From positions 1 through 43,694 of the forward strand of contig JBOGJI010000022.1 in NCBI GenBank assembly GCA_050747865.1: a DNA stretch of 43,694 nucleotides, in the 5' to 3' direction. Under the pieces are notes generated by a model. That model was not told where the DNA came from and searched no databases. It saw only the letters and a list, made by a program, of their open reading frames with translations. Shown here piece by piece: positions 36,346 through 43,651 of this stretch. This stretch comes from JBOGJI01 sp050747865. GTDB taxonomy: Bacteria > Acidobacteriota > Thermoanaerobaculia > Multivoradales > JAHEKO01. The stretch's first letter is position 1. Each line of letters starts with the position of its first letter. The position numbers were made by a program, and so were the translations under genes.

Positions 36346-37629
36346 GAGGAAGCGTTCCCGCACCAACGGCGGCGCCTCGCCGCCGTCCGCGACCACGTAG
36401 GCCTGGGCGAGCCGCCGCTGGAGATCCGGGCTCGGTCCGGGCGCATGGAGTCGGGCCAGCGGCTGCCCGCTAGAGACCCGATCACCCAGCCGGGCCAGCG
36501 ATTCGAGGGCGACTCCGGAATCCGCACCTCCGGTTCCCGCGCCGGCGGCCGCCCCCGCCAGCAGGAGACCGAGTTCGCGGGTGCCCACCCGGGCCAGGAC
36601 CCCGTCGCGTGGGGCGGTCGCTATGAGCTCGTGGGGGGCGAGAGCGGGCCGGTACACATCCGCCCAGCCCGGGTCGGCTCCCTGCTCGACGGCCCAGCGG
36701 GCGAGCCGCTCCCTGCCGCGGCCGTCGGCCAGCGCCGCTTCCAGCTCGACACGCGTGACGCCGCTGCCGGTCGTCTGGCAGAGCAGCTCCCCCAGGTCGA
36801 GAGTCAGCCGCCGTAGATCCTCCGGTCCCTCCCCCGCCAGGCAGGCCAGCGCCTCGGCGACTTCCACGCCGCCGCCGGCCCATCGCCCCAGAGGCTGGCT
36901 CATGTCAGTGACCAGCGCCGCCGCCGGACGGCCCGACCGGCCGCAGACGTCGATCATGACGCGAGCCAGCACCTCCGCCTCTCCGGGGTCGGCGAGGAAG
37001 GCGCCGTCCCCCGTCTTGACGTCGAAGACCATGGCCGCGGCGCCGCAGGCGAGCTTCTTGGACAGGATGCTGGCGACCATGAGGGGAAGCGTGGCCACCG
37101 TGCCGGTGGCGTCCCGCAGCGCGTAGAGGCGCCGGTCGGCCGGGGCGATCGCGTCGGTGGCGAGGCCGATCGCCAGCCCGGTGCGCTCCAGCGCCTTCAC
37201 CGCCCGCCGCCGGTCGAGGGCGAGATCGAGCCCGGGGATGGTCTCCAGCTTGTCGGCCGTGCCGCCGGTGTGGCCCAGGCTGCGCCCGGTCAACATGACG
37301 ACGGACTGGCCGCAGGCGGCGAGCAGGGGCCCGAGCACCAGCGACACCTTGTCGCCTACGCCGCCGGTCGAGTGCTTGTCCCCCAGGTGCGGCAGGTCCC
37401 GCGCCAGGTCCCACTGCTCACCGGAGTGGAGCATCGCCTGCGTCAAGGCGGCGGTCTCCGCCTCGTCCAGGCCCTGGATCGCGGCCGCCATCAGGAAGGC
37501 GCCGAGCTGGGCGTCGCTCCACTCGCGGTTCAGGGATCCCGCGATGGCCGCCTGGATCTCGTCCGTCGACCAGGCGCCGCCGCGGCGCTTGCGGTCCAGG
37601 ATCTCGTACGGAGTGGTCGAACCGATCAA
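36307..37629 (-). CDS. Pyrimidine-nucleoside (thymidine) phosphorylase
   Basis: 440 aa from a TTG at 37627-37629 that overlaps the upstream stop (TTGA), the usual coupling here; an ATG at 37678-37680 would add 17 residues of arginine-rich sequence. It cleaves pyrimidine (deoxy)nucleosides with phosphate. The N-terminus TTPYEILDRKRRGGAWS fits the family. Motifs are GDKHSTGGVGDKVSLVLGPL, MLTGRSLGHTGGTADKLETI and FDVKTGDGAFLADP. The last ~10 residues (PSRGSGFRDLR) are repeat-encoded. DeoA and Pdp cannot be separated by eye. Confidence 0.92.
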   Translation of the reverse strand: MIGSTTPYEILDRKRRGGAWSTDEIQAAIAGSLNREWSDAQLGAFLMAAAIQGLDEAETAALTQAMLHSGEQWDLARDLPHLGDKHSTGGVGDKVSLVLGPLLAACGQSVVMLTGRSLGHTGGTADKLETIPGLDLALDRRRAVKALERTGLAIGLATDAIAPADRRLYALRDATGTVATLPLMVASILSKKLACGAAAMVFDVKTGDGAFLADPGEAEVLARVMIDVCGRSGRPAAALVTDMSQPLGRWAGGGVEVAEALACLAGEGPEDLRRLTLDLGELLCQTTGSGVTRVELEAALADGRGRERLARWAVEQGADPGWADVYRPALAPHELIATAPRDGVLARVGTRELGLLLAGAAAGAGTGGADSGVALESLARLGDRVSSGQPLARLHAPGPSPDLQRRLAQAYVVADGGEAPPLVRERFLPPSRGSGFRDLR

Positions 37630-38297
37630 CGCAATGAGGCGGGTGCGCCCTGGCCGCGGGCCGCGTCCTCGCGCAGCCATGGAGACTCCGGATGGCGCTC
37701 GCGCAGCTGCTGGCGCACGGTGTCCGCCTCGTCCCCCCGCCCGAGGTCCTCGAGCGTGGCGGCCAGCTGTCCCATCACCGCGTCCGCGGGCAGGGCGCCC
37801 GAGCCTTGGTCGAGCTCGCGGCGCAGCCGCTCGACCACCTCCTCTCCCCGCCCCGCCGCCCTCAGGTGCTCGATCAGGTTCAGCTCCGCCTCCATGGCCA
37901 GGAGGCTGTCCTGCCGCTCGCCGACCTGGTTCCACAGCTCCACCGCCCGCTCCACGTTCCCCGAGGACGCCGCCGCGGCGGCCAGCAGCAGGCGCGCCGC
38001 CGCGGCGGCGCCGGTCGAGCCATATTCGTCGATCACCCGCTGCAGACCCTGGCGCCTCTGCGCCGGCTGCGCCGATTCATCGAGGCCCCGCAGGGCTTCG
38101 GTCAGCGCCGCGTTCGCCCGCTCGACGCGGTGCTTTCGGAGCTGCGCGATCGCGACCCACGCCAGCGCGACGAGCAGCACGGTACAGAGCGAAAGCAGAA
38201 TGCCCTTGGGATGTGTCCACAAGAAGCGCACGAAGGAGCCGATCGACTCCATCACCTCGTCCCGTTTCATCTCCTGGCGTGTCAAGCGGGCTGACAT
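37626..38297 (-). CDS. Membrane-anchored TPR protein (YfgM-like)
   Basis: 223 aa. A short cytoplasmic N-terminus with FLWTHPKGILLS precedes one TM helix (LCTVLLVALAWVAIAQL, about 36-52). The rest is helical with TPR-like repeats (AQRRQGLQRVIDEYGST, GNVERAVELWNQVG, LPADAVMGQLAATLEDLGRG). The layout is like YfgM, an ancillary SecYEG-associated subunit, but assignment by fold only. A GAGGAGAA ribosome-binding site lies about 10 bases before the ATG. The tRNA-Arg gene is immediately upstream. Confidence 0.7.
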   Translation of the reverse strand: MSARLTRQEMKRDEVMESIGSFVRFLWTHPKGILLSLCTVLLVALAWVAIAQLRKHRVERANAALTEALRGLDESAQPAQRRQGLQRVIDEYGSTGAAAAARLLLAAAAASSGNVERAVELWNQVGERQDSLLAMEAELNLIEHLRAAGRGEEVVERLRRELDQGSGALPADAVMGQLAATLEDLGRGDEADTVRQQLRERHPESPWLREDAARGQGAPASLR

Positions 38298-38344
38298 ACG
38301 GCTACGTTCTCCTCGCTGTTGAACGAAATCGATGGGCCGGGCGC

Positions 38345-38421
38345 TGGTGCGGCTGCCCGGATTCGAACCGGGGACCTAGAGCTTAGGAGGCTCTCGCTCT
38401 ATCCAGCTGAGCTACAGCCGC
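38345..38421 (-). tRNA. tRNA-Arg (anticodon CCU)
   Basis: Read on the minus strand: acceptor GCGGCTG pairs with CAGCCGC, the D arm carries AGCTCAGCTGGATAGAGC, the anticodon stem-loop AGAGC-CTCCTAA-GCTCT gives anticodon CCT, and the T arm has GGTTCGAATCC. The 3' CCA is encoded (38345-38347). It decodes AGG, a rare codon in a GC-rich genome. It sits between the TPR gene and an inverted-repeat element. Confidence 0.96.
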
Positions 38422-38456
38422 GCGGCGTCCCGTCATCGAGAGTCTATCGCGGTGTA

Positions 38457-38653
38457 AGAGCCTATCTCAGGACCAGGCACGGTCGCGCGCCAGGGGCTTG
38501 CGGCGGCGTGGGGCCTGCTGCCGCGTCACCGCTCCTCGACGATGGCACCGCATCGCCTGCGTCGCGGCTCCTTCCAGCAGGCGGGCACCGACGCGCGAAG
38601 CGCGTTGGTCTGGCGCTCGCAACGCAACCGTGCCTGGTCCTGGGATAGGCTCT
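38457..38653. mobile_element. 197-bp inverted-repeat element (MITE-like)
   Basis: Terminal arms of 27 bases (38457-38483 and 38627-38653) are inverted copies with one mismatch; each starts AGAGCCTATC. The interior carries no credible gene. Its inner left start, TCGCGCGCCAGGGGCTTGCG (from 38483), recurs at 43472-43491, and the inner right end TCGCAACGC recurs at the centre of the 15101-15163 element. It ends 2 bases before the apt stop codon and lies between apt and tRNA-Arg. No target duplication is obvious. Confidence 0.8.
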
Positions 38654-38655
38654 GA

Positions 38656-39177
38656 CTATTCGCTATAGCGGATGAGGGACTCCACGCGGTAGCCGCCGAG
38701 GCGCTCGCGGGCCTTGAGGAACTCGAGCTCGAGCAGGAAGCCCAGGGCGGCGACCTCGCCGCCGGCCGCCTCGACCAGCTTGGCGGTCGCCAGGGCAGTG
38801 CCGCCGGTGGCCACCAGGTCGTCGACGACCAGGACCCGCTCACCGGGCTGGATGGCGTCGTCGTGCATCTCCAGCGCGTCGGTGCTGTACTCCAGGGCGT
38901 ACTCCTCGCGCAGCGTGGCGGCGGGGAGCTTGCCGGGCTTGCGCACGGGCACGAAGCCGGCGCCCAGGTTGTAGGCGACGATGGGGGCGAACATGAAGCC
39001 GCGGGACTCCATGCCCACGACCTTGTCGACGCGCTCGCGGATGAACAGCCAGACGAAGCGGTCGACCGCCTGGCGGAAGCCCTGGGGGTCCTTGAGCAGA
39101 GTGGTGATGTCGTAGAACAGGATGCCCGGCTTGGGGTAGTCGGGGACCTCGCGGATGTAGCTCTTCAGGTCGTGCAT
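38656..39177 (-). CDS. apt: Adenine phosphoribosyltransferase
   Basis: 173 aa. It salvages adenine to AMP with PRPP. The N-terminus LKSYIREVPDYPKPGILFYD is typical. The PRPP loop is VLVVDDLVATGGTALATAKL, and VVGMESRGFMFAPIVAYNLG is the adenine-binding region. The ATG is preceded by GAGGAG. MtnP in the same gene run releases adenine from methylthioadenosine, so the two may form one salvage path. An inverted-repeat element abuts the stop. Confidence 0.96.
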   Translation of the reverse strand: MHDLKSYIREVPDYPKPGILFYDITTLLKDPQGFRQAVDRFVWLFIRERVDKVVGMESRGFMFAPIVAYNLGAGFVPVRKPGKLPAATLREEYALEYSTDALEMHDDAIQPGERVLVVDDLVATGGTALATAKLVEAAGGEVAALGFLLELEFLKARERLGGYRVESLIRYSE

Positions 39178-39184
39178 ACGCTCC

Positions 39185-39469
39185 TCAATGGCGGATGTTG
39201 AATCCCTCCTCGCCCGGCGGATCGGCGTCCTCCGCCTCCACGGCGATCACCTGCGCTCCCGGCGGGCCGGTGGCGAGCTGGCGCTCGAACAGGGCCAGCG
39301 GCTCGGCCAAGCCCGCGGCCAACACCTCTACGCGACCGTCGGCGAGGTTGCGCACCCAGCCGCAGAGCTTGAGCATGGCGGCCTGGCGGCGGGTGAAGTA
39401 GCGGAACCCGACGCCCTGGACCCGGCCGCTGAGCAGATAGCGGCGCGCGATCTTGCCTCCCTCCTCCAC
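39185..39469 (-). CDS. acyP: Acylphosphatase
   Basis: 94 aa, normal size. It hydrolyses acyl phosphates such as carbamoyl phosphate and acetyl phosphate. The catalytic signature is LSGRVQGVGFRYFTRRQA, with the family Arg in GFR, and the second motif GWVRNLADGRVEV holds the conserved Asn. The start is GTG at 39467-39469, 3 bases after the DedA stop. It could draw on the same carbamoyl phosphate pool used by the carbamoyltransferase, which is inference. Confidence 0.93.
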   Translation of the reverse strand: MEEGGKIARRYLLSGRVQGVGFRYFTRRQAAMLKLCGWVRNLADGRVEVLAAGLAEPLALFERQLATGPPGAQVIAVEAEDADPPGEEGFNIRH

Positions 39470-39472
39470 CGG

Positions 39473-40105
39473 CTAGCTCTCCCGTTCCCTTGGTGGATGT
39501 GTACGCCGCCAGGCGCGGCCGACGAACCAGAATCCGGCGATGAGCAGGATAACAAAGGCGATCGACAACAGCCCCAGGTGCCGCTCGATGAACTGCTTGG
39601 CCGGAGGCCCGAACCAGTAGAGAACGGCGGCGACGAGAAAGAAGCGCGCGCTGCGCGACAGCACCGAGGCGACGACGAAGATGCCGAAATGGATGCGGAA
39701 GGCCCCGCCGGACACGGTGAAGAGCTTGTACGGCAAAGGGGTGAAGCCACCCACGGCCGTGGCCCAGGCGTTGTAGCGATCGTACTTCTCCTCCACGGCG
39801 GCGATCCACTCGCGCCGGAACAGCCGCACCAGGATGGGCCGGCCGCCGTACCGGCCCAGCGCGTAACCCGCCATACCGCCGAGCACGGAGCCGATCGAGC
39901 ACAGGGTCGCGAACCCGAACGCCCGCTCCGGAAAGGCGAGGCAGAGCGGGATCAAGAGGGCGTCGGGCGGCACCGGAAAAACGCTGGACTCGAGGAAGGC
40001 GAGCACGAACAGGGCCTGCGCTCCGTAGGGCGTGTGGGCGAACGACTCCACCCACGCCAGCAGCTCCGCCAAGCGGGCCTCGAAGGCGTGCCAGAGGCTC
40101 TTCAT
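39473..40105 (-). CDS. DedA/YqaA (VTT domain) membrane protein
   Basis: 210 aa. DedA-type proteins are flippases or transporters of undecaprenyl phosphate or phospholipids in characterised cases; the YqaA branch is less defined. Conserved stretches are ALFVLAFLESSVFPVPPDAL, GSVLGGMAGYALGRYGGRP and GGFTPLPYKLFTVSGGAF. About five hydrophobic segments are seen. The ATG at 40103-40105 overlaps the pcm stop (ATGA). Confidence 0.88.
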   Translation of the reverse strand: MKSLWHAFEARLAELLAWVESFAHTPYGAQALFVLAFLESSVFPVPPDALLIPLCLAFPERAFGFATLCSIGSVLGGMAGYALGRYGGRPILVRLFRREWIAAVEEKYDRYNAWATAVGGFTPLPYKLFTVSGGAFRIHFGIFVVASVLSRSARFFLVAAVLYWFGPPAKQFIERHLGLLSIAFVILLIAGFWFVGRAWRRTHPPRERES

Positions 40106-40767
40106 TGCGCCTCCGCCTCGCTCCACCCATGGCGGCCGACCAGGGGCACGAAGGCGACCTCTTCGGCCTCGGCGCGCGCCAGGCCGCCGCGGTGACGCCG
40201 GCGGTAGACCGTCAGCACCTGGCGGCGGCGGTCTCCCTCGGGGATCACCAGGATGCCCCCGGCGGCGAGCTGCTCGAGCAGCGGCGCCGGCGGCTTAGGG
40301 GCGGCGGCAGTCACCAGGATGCGGTCGATCGGCGCGATCTCGCCCCAGCCCAGCGTGCCGTCGAACGGCTGCACCTTGACGTTGTCGAGGGCGAGCTCGC
40401 GCAGGCGGCGGATCGCCTGGGTGGCCAGCTCGCCGACGCGCTCCAGGCTGAAGACCCGTCGCGCCAGGTGGGCGAGGACGGCGGCCTGATAGCCGGATCC
40501 GGTGCCGATCTCCAGCACCGTGTGGTCCGGCGCCACCTCCAACAGCTCGGACATGCGCGCCACCACCCAGGGCTGGGAGATGGTCTGGCCGTTGCCGATG
40601 GGCAGGGCGTGGTCGCCGTAGGCGCGGGCGGCGAGGTGGCGGGGGACGAAGCGGTGGCGCGGCACCCGCGACATGGCGTCCAGCACCCGCTCGTCGCGGA
40701 TGCCGCCGCGCTCGCGCAGCAGGCGCACCATGCGCTCGCGCCGCCAGGTGAACTCGTCGGCGCTCAC
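40102..40767 (-). CDS. pcm: Protein-L-isoaspartate O-methyltransferase
   Basis: 221 aa from a GTG start overlapping the surE stop (GTGA). It methylates isoaspartyl residues with SAM to start repair of damaged proteins. The substrate loop is ALPIGNGQTISQPWVVARM, and the SAM motif is VLEIGTGSGYQAAVLAHLA. DRILVTAAAPKPPAPLLEQL and GGILVIPEGD are also typical. The pcm-surE pair is widespread. Confidence 0.95.
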   Translation of the reverse strand: MSADEFTWRRERMVRLLRERGGIRDERVLDAMSRVPRHRFVPRHLAARAYGDHALPIGNGQTISQPWVVARMSELLEVAPDHTVLEIGTGSGYQAAVLAHLARRVFSLERVGELATQAIRRLRELALDNVKVQPFDGTLGWGEIAPIDRILVTAAAPKPPAPLLEQLAAGGILVIPEGDRRRQVLTVYRRRHRGGLARAEAEEVAFVPLVGRHGWSEAEAQ

Positions 40768-41540
40768 TTCGATGCCGGCCGCAGGGTGGCCGCCAGCCTG
40801 GCGCCCAGCTCCGCGTAGGCCTCGAGGCCGCGGTAGTCGGTGAGGTCGAGGTGCAGCGGCGTCACCGACGCCTTGCCGGCGGAGATCGCGGACTGGTCGG
40901 TCCCCTCCTCTTCCCGCCACTCCGGGGTGCCGGCGATCCAGAAGTAGCGCCGGCCGCGGGGGTCCTCCTTCTCCACGATCACCTGCTGGTAGCGCCGCCG
41001 GCCGAGACGGGTGAACTCGATCCCGCGGATCTCCCCCGCCGGCAAGTTGACGTTCAGCAGCAGGTCGGGGGGGAGGGGCGCTTCAGCGAGGAGCTGCTCG
41101 ATGAAGCGGCGGGCGAACTCGGCGGCCTGGGCGAAGGAAAAGCTCTCCGCCACCTCCTGACTGAACGCCACCGCCGGGATGCCGAGGAGAGTGCCCTCGA
41201 ACGTCGCCGACACGGTGCCCGAATACGTCACGTCGTCGCCGAGATTGAGCCCGAAGTTGATGCCGGAGACCACCAGGTCGGGAGGCGCGTCTTTCATCAG
41301 CCAGAGGACCGCCAGATTGACGCAGTCGGTGGGCGTGCCGTCCACAGCGTACATCCCCTCCTCGAGCTTCTGCATGCGCAGGGGGCGGTGCAGGGTCAGC
41401 GAGTGGCTGGTGGCGCTCTGCTCGCGGTCCGGCGCCACCGCCGTGACCTCGGCGCCGGCGATCTTGCGCAGCGCCGCGGCCAGCAGCTTCAGGCCCTCGG
41501 AGTAGACGCCGTCGTCGTTGGTGACCAGGATGCGGGTCAT
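40764..41540 (-). CDS. surE: 5'/3'-nucleotidase SurE
   Basis: 258 aa. It is a metal-dependent nucleotidase. Signature motifs are ILVTNDDGVYSEGLKLLA (metal-binding DD), VTAVAPDREQSATSHSLTLH, and VVSGINFGLNLGDDVTYSGT, with FEGTLLGIPAVAFSQ after. The ATG at 41538-41540 overlaps the mtnP stop (ATGA). Confidence 0.96.
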   Translation of the reverse strand: MTRILVTNDDGVYSEGLKLLAAALRKIAGAEVTAVAPDREQSATSHSLTLHRPLRMQKLEEGMYAVDGTPTDCVNLAVLWLMKDAPPDLVVSGINFGLNLGDDVTYSGTVSATFEGTLLGIPAVAFSQEVAESFSFAQAAEFARRFIEQLLAEAPLPPDLLLNVNLPAGEIRGIEFTRLGRRRYQQVIVEKEDPRGRRYFWIAGTPEWREEEGTDQSAISAGKASVTPLHLDLTDYRGLEAYAELGARLAATLRPASK

Positions 41541-42397
41541 AGATATTTGCCTACCAGCGGGCGCAGACGCTCCAGCGTCCGCGCCGGGATCCGCTCCCTC
41601 TCCGTGATCAGGGAGGCCGCCAGGGCCGAGGCGCAGGGGCAGTCGCGATCGACGGGGAGCCGCCGCACCGCCTCGCGCACCACGGCCTGCGCGGTGGCGG
41701 CGTTTTGCTGCACCACCTGCATCACCGCCTCGCCGGAGACTGCCTCCTCTTCTTCGTGCCAGCAGTCGTAATCGGTGACCATGGCCAGCGTGGCGTAGCA
41801 GATCTCGGCCTCGCGGGCGAGCTTGGCCTCCTGCAGGTTCGTCATGCCGATGACGTCGACCCCCCACTGGCGGTAGATCCGCGACTCGGCGCGGGTCGAG
41901 AACTGCGGGCCCTCCATGCAGATATAGGTGCCGCCGCGGTGGACCGTCGCCCCGGCGGCGCGGGCCGCGTCGGTGAACAGATCGACCAGCCGCGGGCAGA
42001 CCGGGTCGGCCAGCGACACGTGGGCGACCAGCCCGTCGCCGAAGAAGGTGTCGGGGCGATGCCGGGTGCGGTCGAAGAACTGGTCGGGCACCACGATGTC
42101 CTTGGGCCGGTAGTCGAGCTTCATCGAGCCCACGGCGCTGACCGAGATCAGCCACTCGACGCCGAGCAGCTTGAAGCCGTAGATGTTGGCGCGAAAGTTG
42201 AGCTCCGAGGGGAGGATGCGGTGTCCACGGCCGTGGCGCGCCAGGAAGGCGACCGGCCGGCCCTCCAGATGCCCCAGCACGTAGGGGTCGCTGGGAGCCC
42301 CCCAGGGGGTCTCCAGCGTGCGCTCCTCGTCGACCTCCAGGCCCTCCATGCCGTAGAGACCGCTGCCCCCGATGACGCCGATCCGCGCTTCGCTCAT
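41537..42397 (-). CDS. mtnP: S-methyl-5'-thioadenosine phosphorylase
   Basis: 286 aa. It splits methylthioadenosine into adenine and methylthioribose 1-phosphate. Motifs are IGVIGGSGLYGM, VAFLARHGRGHRILPSELN, GTYICMEGPQFSTRAESRIY and GMTNLQEAKLAREAEICYAT. I start at the ATG at 42395-42397, preceded by GGGAGGTAGGAAG, rather than at the longer frame. Methylthioinosine specificity cannot be excluded from sequence alone. Downstream apt could reuse the adenine. Confidence 0.93.
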   Translation of the reverse strand: MSEARIGVIGGSGLYGMEGLEVDEERTLETPWGAPSDPYVLGHLEGRPVAFLARHGRGHRILPSELNFRANIYGFKLLGVEWLISVSAVGSMKLDYRPKDIVVPDQFFDRTRHRPDTFFGDGLVAHVSLADPVCPRLVDLFTDAARAAGATVHRGGTYICMEGPQFSTRAESRIYRQWGVDVIGMTNLQEAKLAREAEICYATLAMVTDYDCWHEEEEAVSGEAVMQVVQQNAATAQAVVREAVRRLPVDRDCPCASALAASLITERERIPARTLERLRPLVGKYL

Positions 42398-42487
42398 GGA
42401 TCTTCCTACCTCCCGCTCCGTGGTGGCTCGAGGCTCGCGCTCGATCCCGTGGCCATGTCGTCGGGCACGGAGCGCCGACGCTACCAC

Positions 42488-42514
42488 GGGGACACACAAA
42501 CTTTGTGTGTCCCC
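42488..42514. repeat. REP-like perfect palindrome
   Basis: GGGGACACACAAA and its exact inverse flank a single C, a 13-bp stem. It lies between the oxidoreductase and mtnP genes, and its last base is part of the oxidoreductase stop codon. Similar GGGGACA palindromes in other bacteria are REP sequences tied to Y1/RAYT transposases; that link is recalled knowledge. It could also stall transcription, but no T-run follows. Confidence 0.7.
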
Positions 42515-43437
42515 TAGCCTATCTGCTCCATGACGGCCAGGGCGGTCGCCAGCGCCGCCCGGCCCCCGTCGCCGCCGACCAGCGACACCGCCTCGCCGCG
42601 GCAGGCGGCGAGGAAGGCTTCGAGCTCGGCGCGCAGGGGCTCCTGCTTCTCCACCTCGATGTCCGCCGGCACGATGCTGCGCTGGCCGCCCGCCTCCTCC
42701 AAGCGGTAGCCCTTAACCTCCTGCGCCTGGTAGTCGATCGAGAGGTAGCGGCTGGCCAGGAAGACCCGCAGCTTGCGCACCCGCTCGCTGGAGACGCGCG
42801 AGGCCGTGAGGTTGGCGACGCAGCCGGACTCGAAAGCCAGGCGCACGTTGGCGATGTCGGCGCGGTCGGAGAGGACCGGGACGCCGGTGGCGCGGATCTC
42901 GGCGACCGGGGTGCCGTCCAGGGCCTGCAGGATCTGCAGATCGTGGATCATGAGGTCGAGCACCACGTCAACGTCGAGGCTGCGGGGGCTGAAGACGCCC
43001 AGCCTCTGGACCTCGACGAAGCGGGGGCTGGCGCCCAGTGCGAGCAGTGCCTGGACGGCCGGGTTGTAGAACTCGACATGCCCGACGGCGAGCACTCCGC
43101 CTCCCCGAGCCGCCGCCTCGCGCAGGCGGTCCGCCCCCTCGAGGCTCGCCGCCATCGGCTTCTCCACCAGCAGGTGTAGCCCGCGCTCGAGCAGCGGGCA
43201 TCCGACCTCGGTGTGTGCCACCGTGGGGATCGCCAGCACCAAGGCCTCGCTGGCGGCGGCCAGGCACTCCAGCGAGTCGTGGACCTCCAGGCCGTGCCGC
43301 GCCGCCACCTCGCGCGCCACCTCCTGCCGTTGATCGAAGACGCCGACCATCTCGGCCCGCGGCAGCTCGGCCAGGATGCGGGCGTGATGTTGCCCCAGCC
43401 CCCCGGTCCCCACCACGCCGACGCGCACGGGCGACAT
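42514..43437 (-). CDS. Gfo/Idh/MocA oxidoreductase (GnnA-like)
   Basis: 307 aa. The Rossmann motif is VRVGVVGTGGLGQHHARILA, and the family signature reads HLLVEKPMAASLEGADRL. GHVEFYNPAVQALLAL is like the GHxERFNPAV stretch of UDP-GlcNAc 3-dehydrogenases (GnnA) that prepare the amino sugar of lipid A. LDLMIHDLQILQAL carries the expected catalytic His-Asp region. The start is ATG at 43435-43437. Upstream partners such as lpxA or gnnB cannot be seen, because the repeat fragment and the IS element follow, so the substrate is a guess. Confidence 0.85.
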   Translation of the reverse strand: MSPVRVGVVGTGGLGQHHARILAELPRAEMVGVFDQRQEVAREVAARHGLEVHDSLECLAAASEALVLAIPTVAHTEVGCPLLERGLHLLVEKPMAASLEGADRLREAAARGGGVLAVGHVEFYNPAVQALLALGASPRFVEVQRLGVFSPRSLDVDVVLDLMIHDLQILQALDGTPVAEIRATGVPVLSDRADIANVRLAFESGCVANLTASRVSSERVRKLRVFLASRYLSIDYQAQEVKGYRLEEAGGQRSIVPADIEVEKQEPLRAELEAFLAACRGEAVSLVGGDGGRAALATALAVMEQIG

Positions 43438-43444
43438 CGGTCTC

Positions 43445-43492
43445 AGAGCCTGTGAAGGAATCTCCCGTGGGTCGCGCGCCAGGGGCTTGCGG
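43445..43492. repeat. Truncated copy of the inverted-repeat element family
   Basis: It starts AGAGCCTGTGAAGGAATCTC, one base different from the 15101 arm, and continues with TCGCGCGCCAGGGGCTTGCG as in the 38457 element. After 43492 the match to that element stops, and no right arm is present before the transposase gene. Confidence 0.8.
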
Positions 43493-43651
43493 GTCGTATG
43501 CAAGACATCATAGGGCAGCCGCGTCCTGAGTCGCGGTCGCGGCAGGTGGCTTCCATGCAGATCGTCTAGGTGTTGCCGGCCCCCCTCGTCGGGGTCATGC
43601 TCGGGTTGACCGTTAACCATGGGCACGTGGCCCCGACGAAGGAGGACCGAG
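43493..43651 (+). ncRNA. Left end of an IS110-type element, possible bridge RNA region
   Basis: 159 bases without a gene between the truncated repeat and the transposase start. A clear stem is TCGTCGGGG (43586-43594) with CCCCGACGA (43631-43639). It encloses smaller inverted pieces, CATG/CATG and GGTT/AACC. The 3' arm touches the AAGGAGG ribosome-binding site at 43639-43645. IS110-group elements are known to encode a structured bridge RNA in the non-coding end before the recombinase. Position and structure fit, but this is inference. Confidence 0.35.

Noticed and set aside
36307..37680. ATG start at 37680 for the phosphorylase
   Set aside because: It would overlap the TPR gene by 55 bases and add an arginine-rich leader; the TTG at 37629 gives the family N-terminus and a TTGA overlap.
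38526..38843. Open frame inside the 197-bp element running into apt
   Set aside because: No protein family, and it is explained by the repeat and by antisense sequence of apt.
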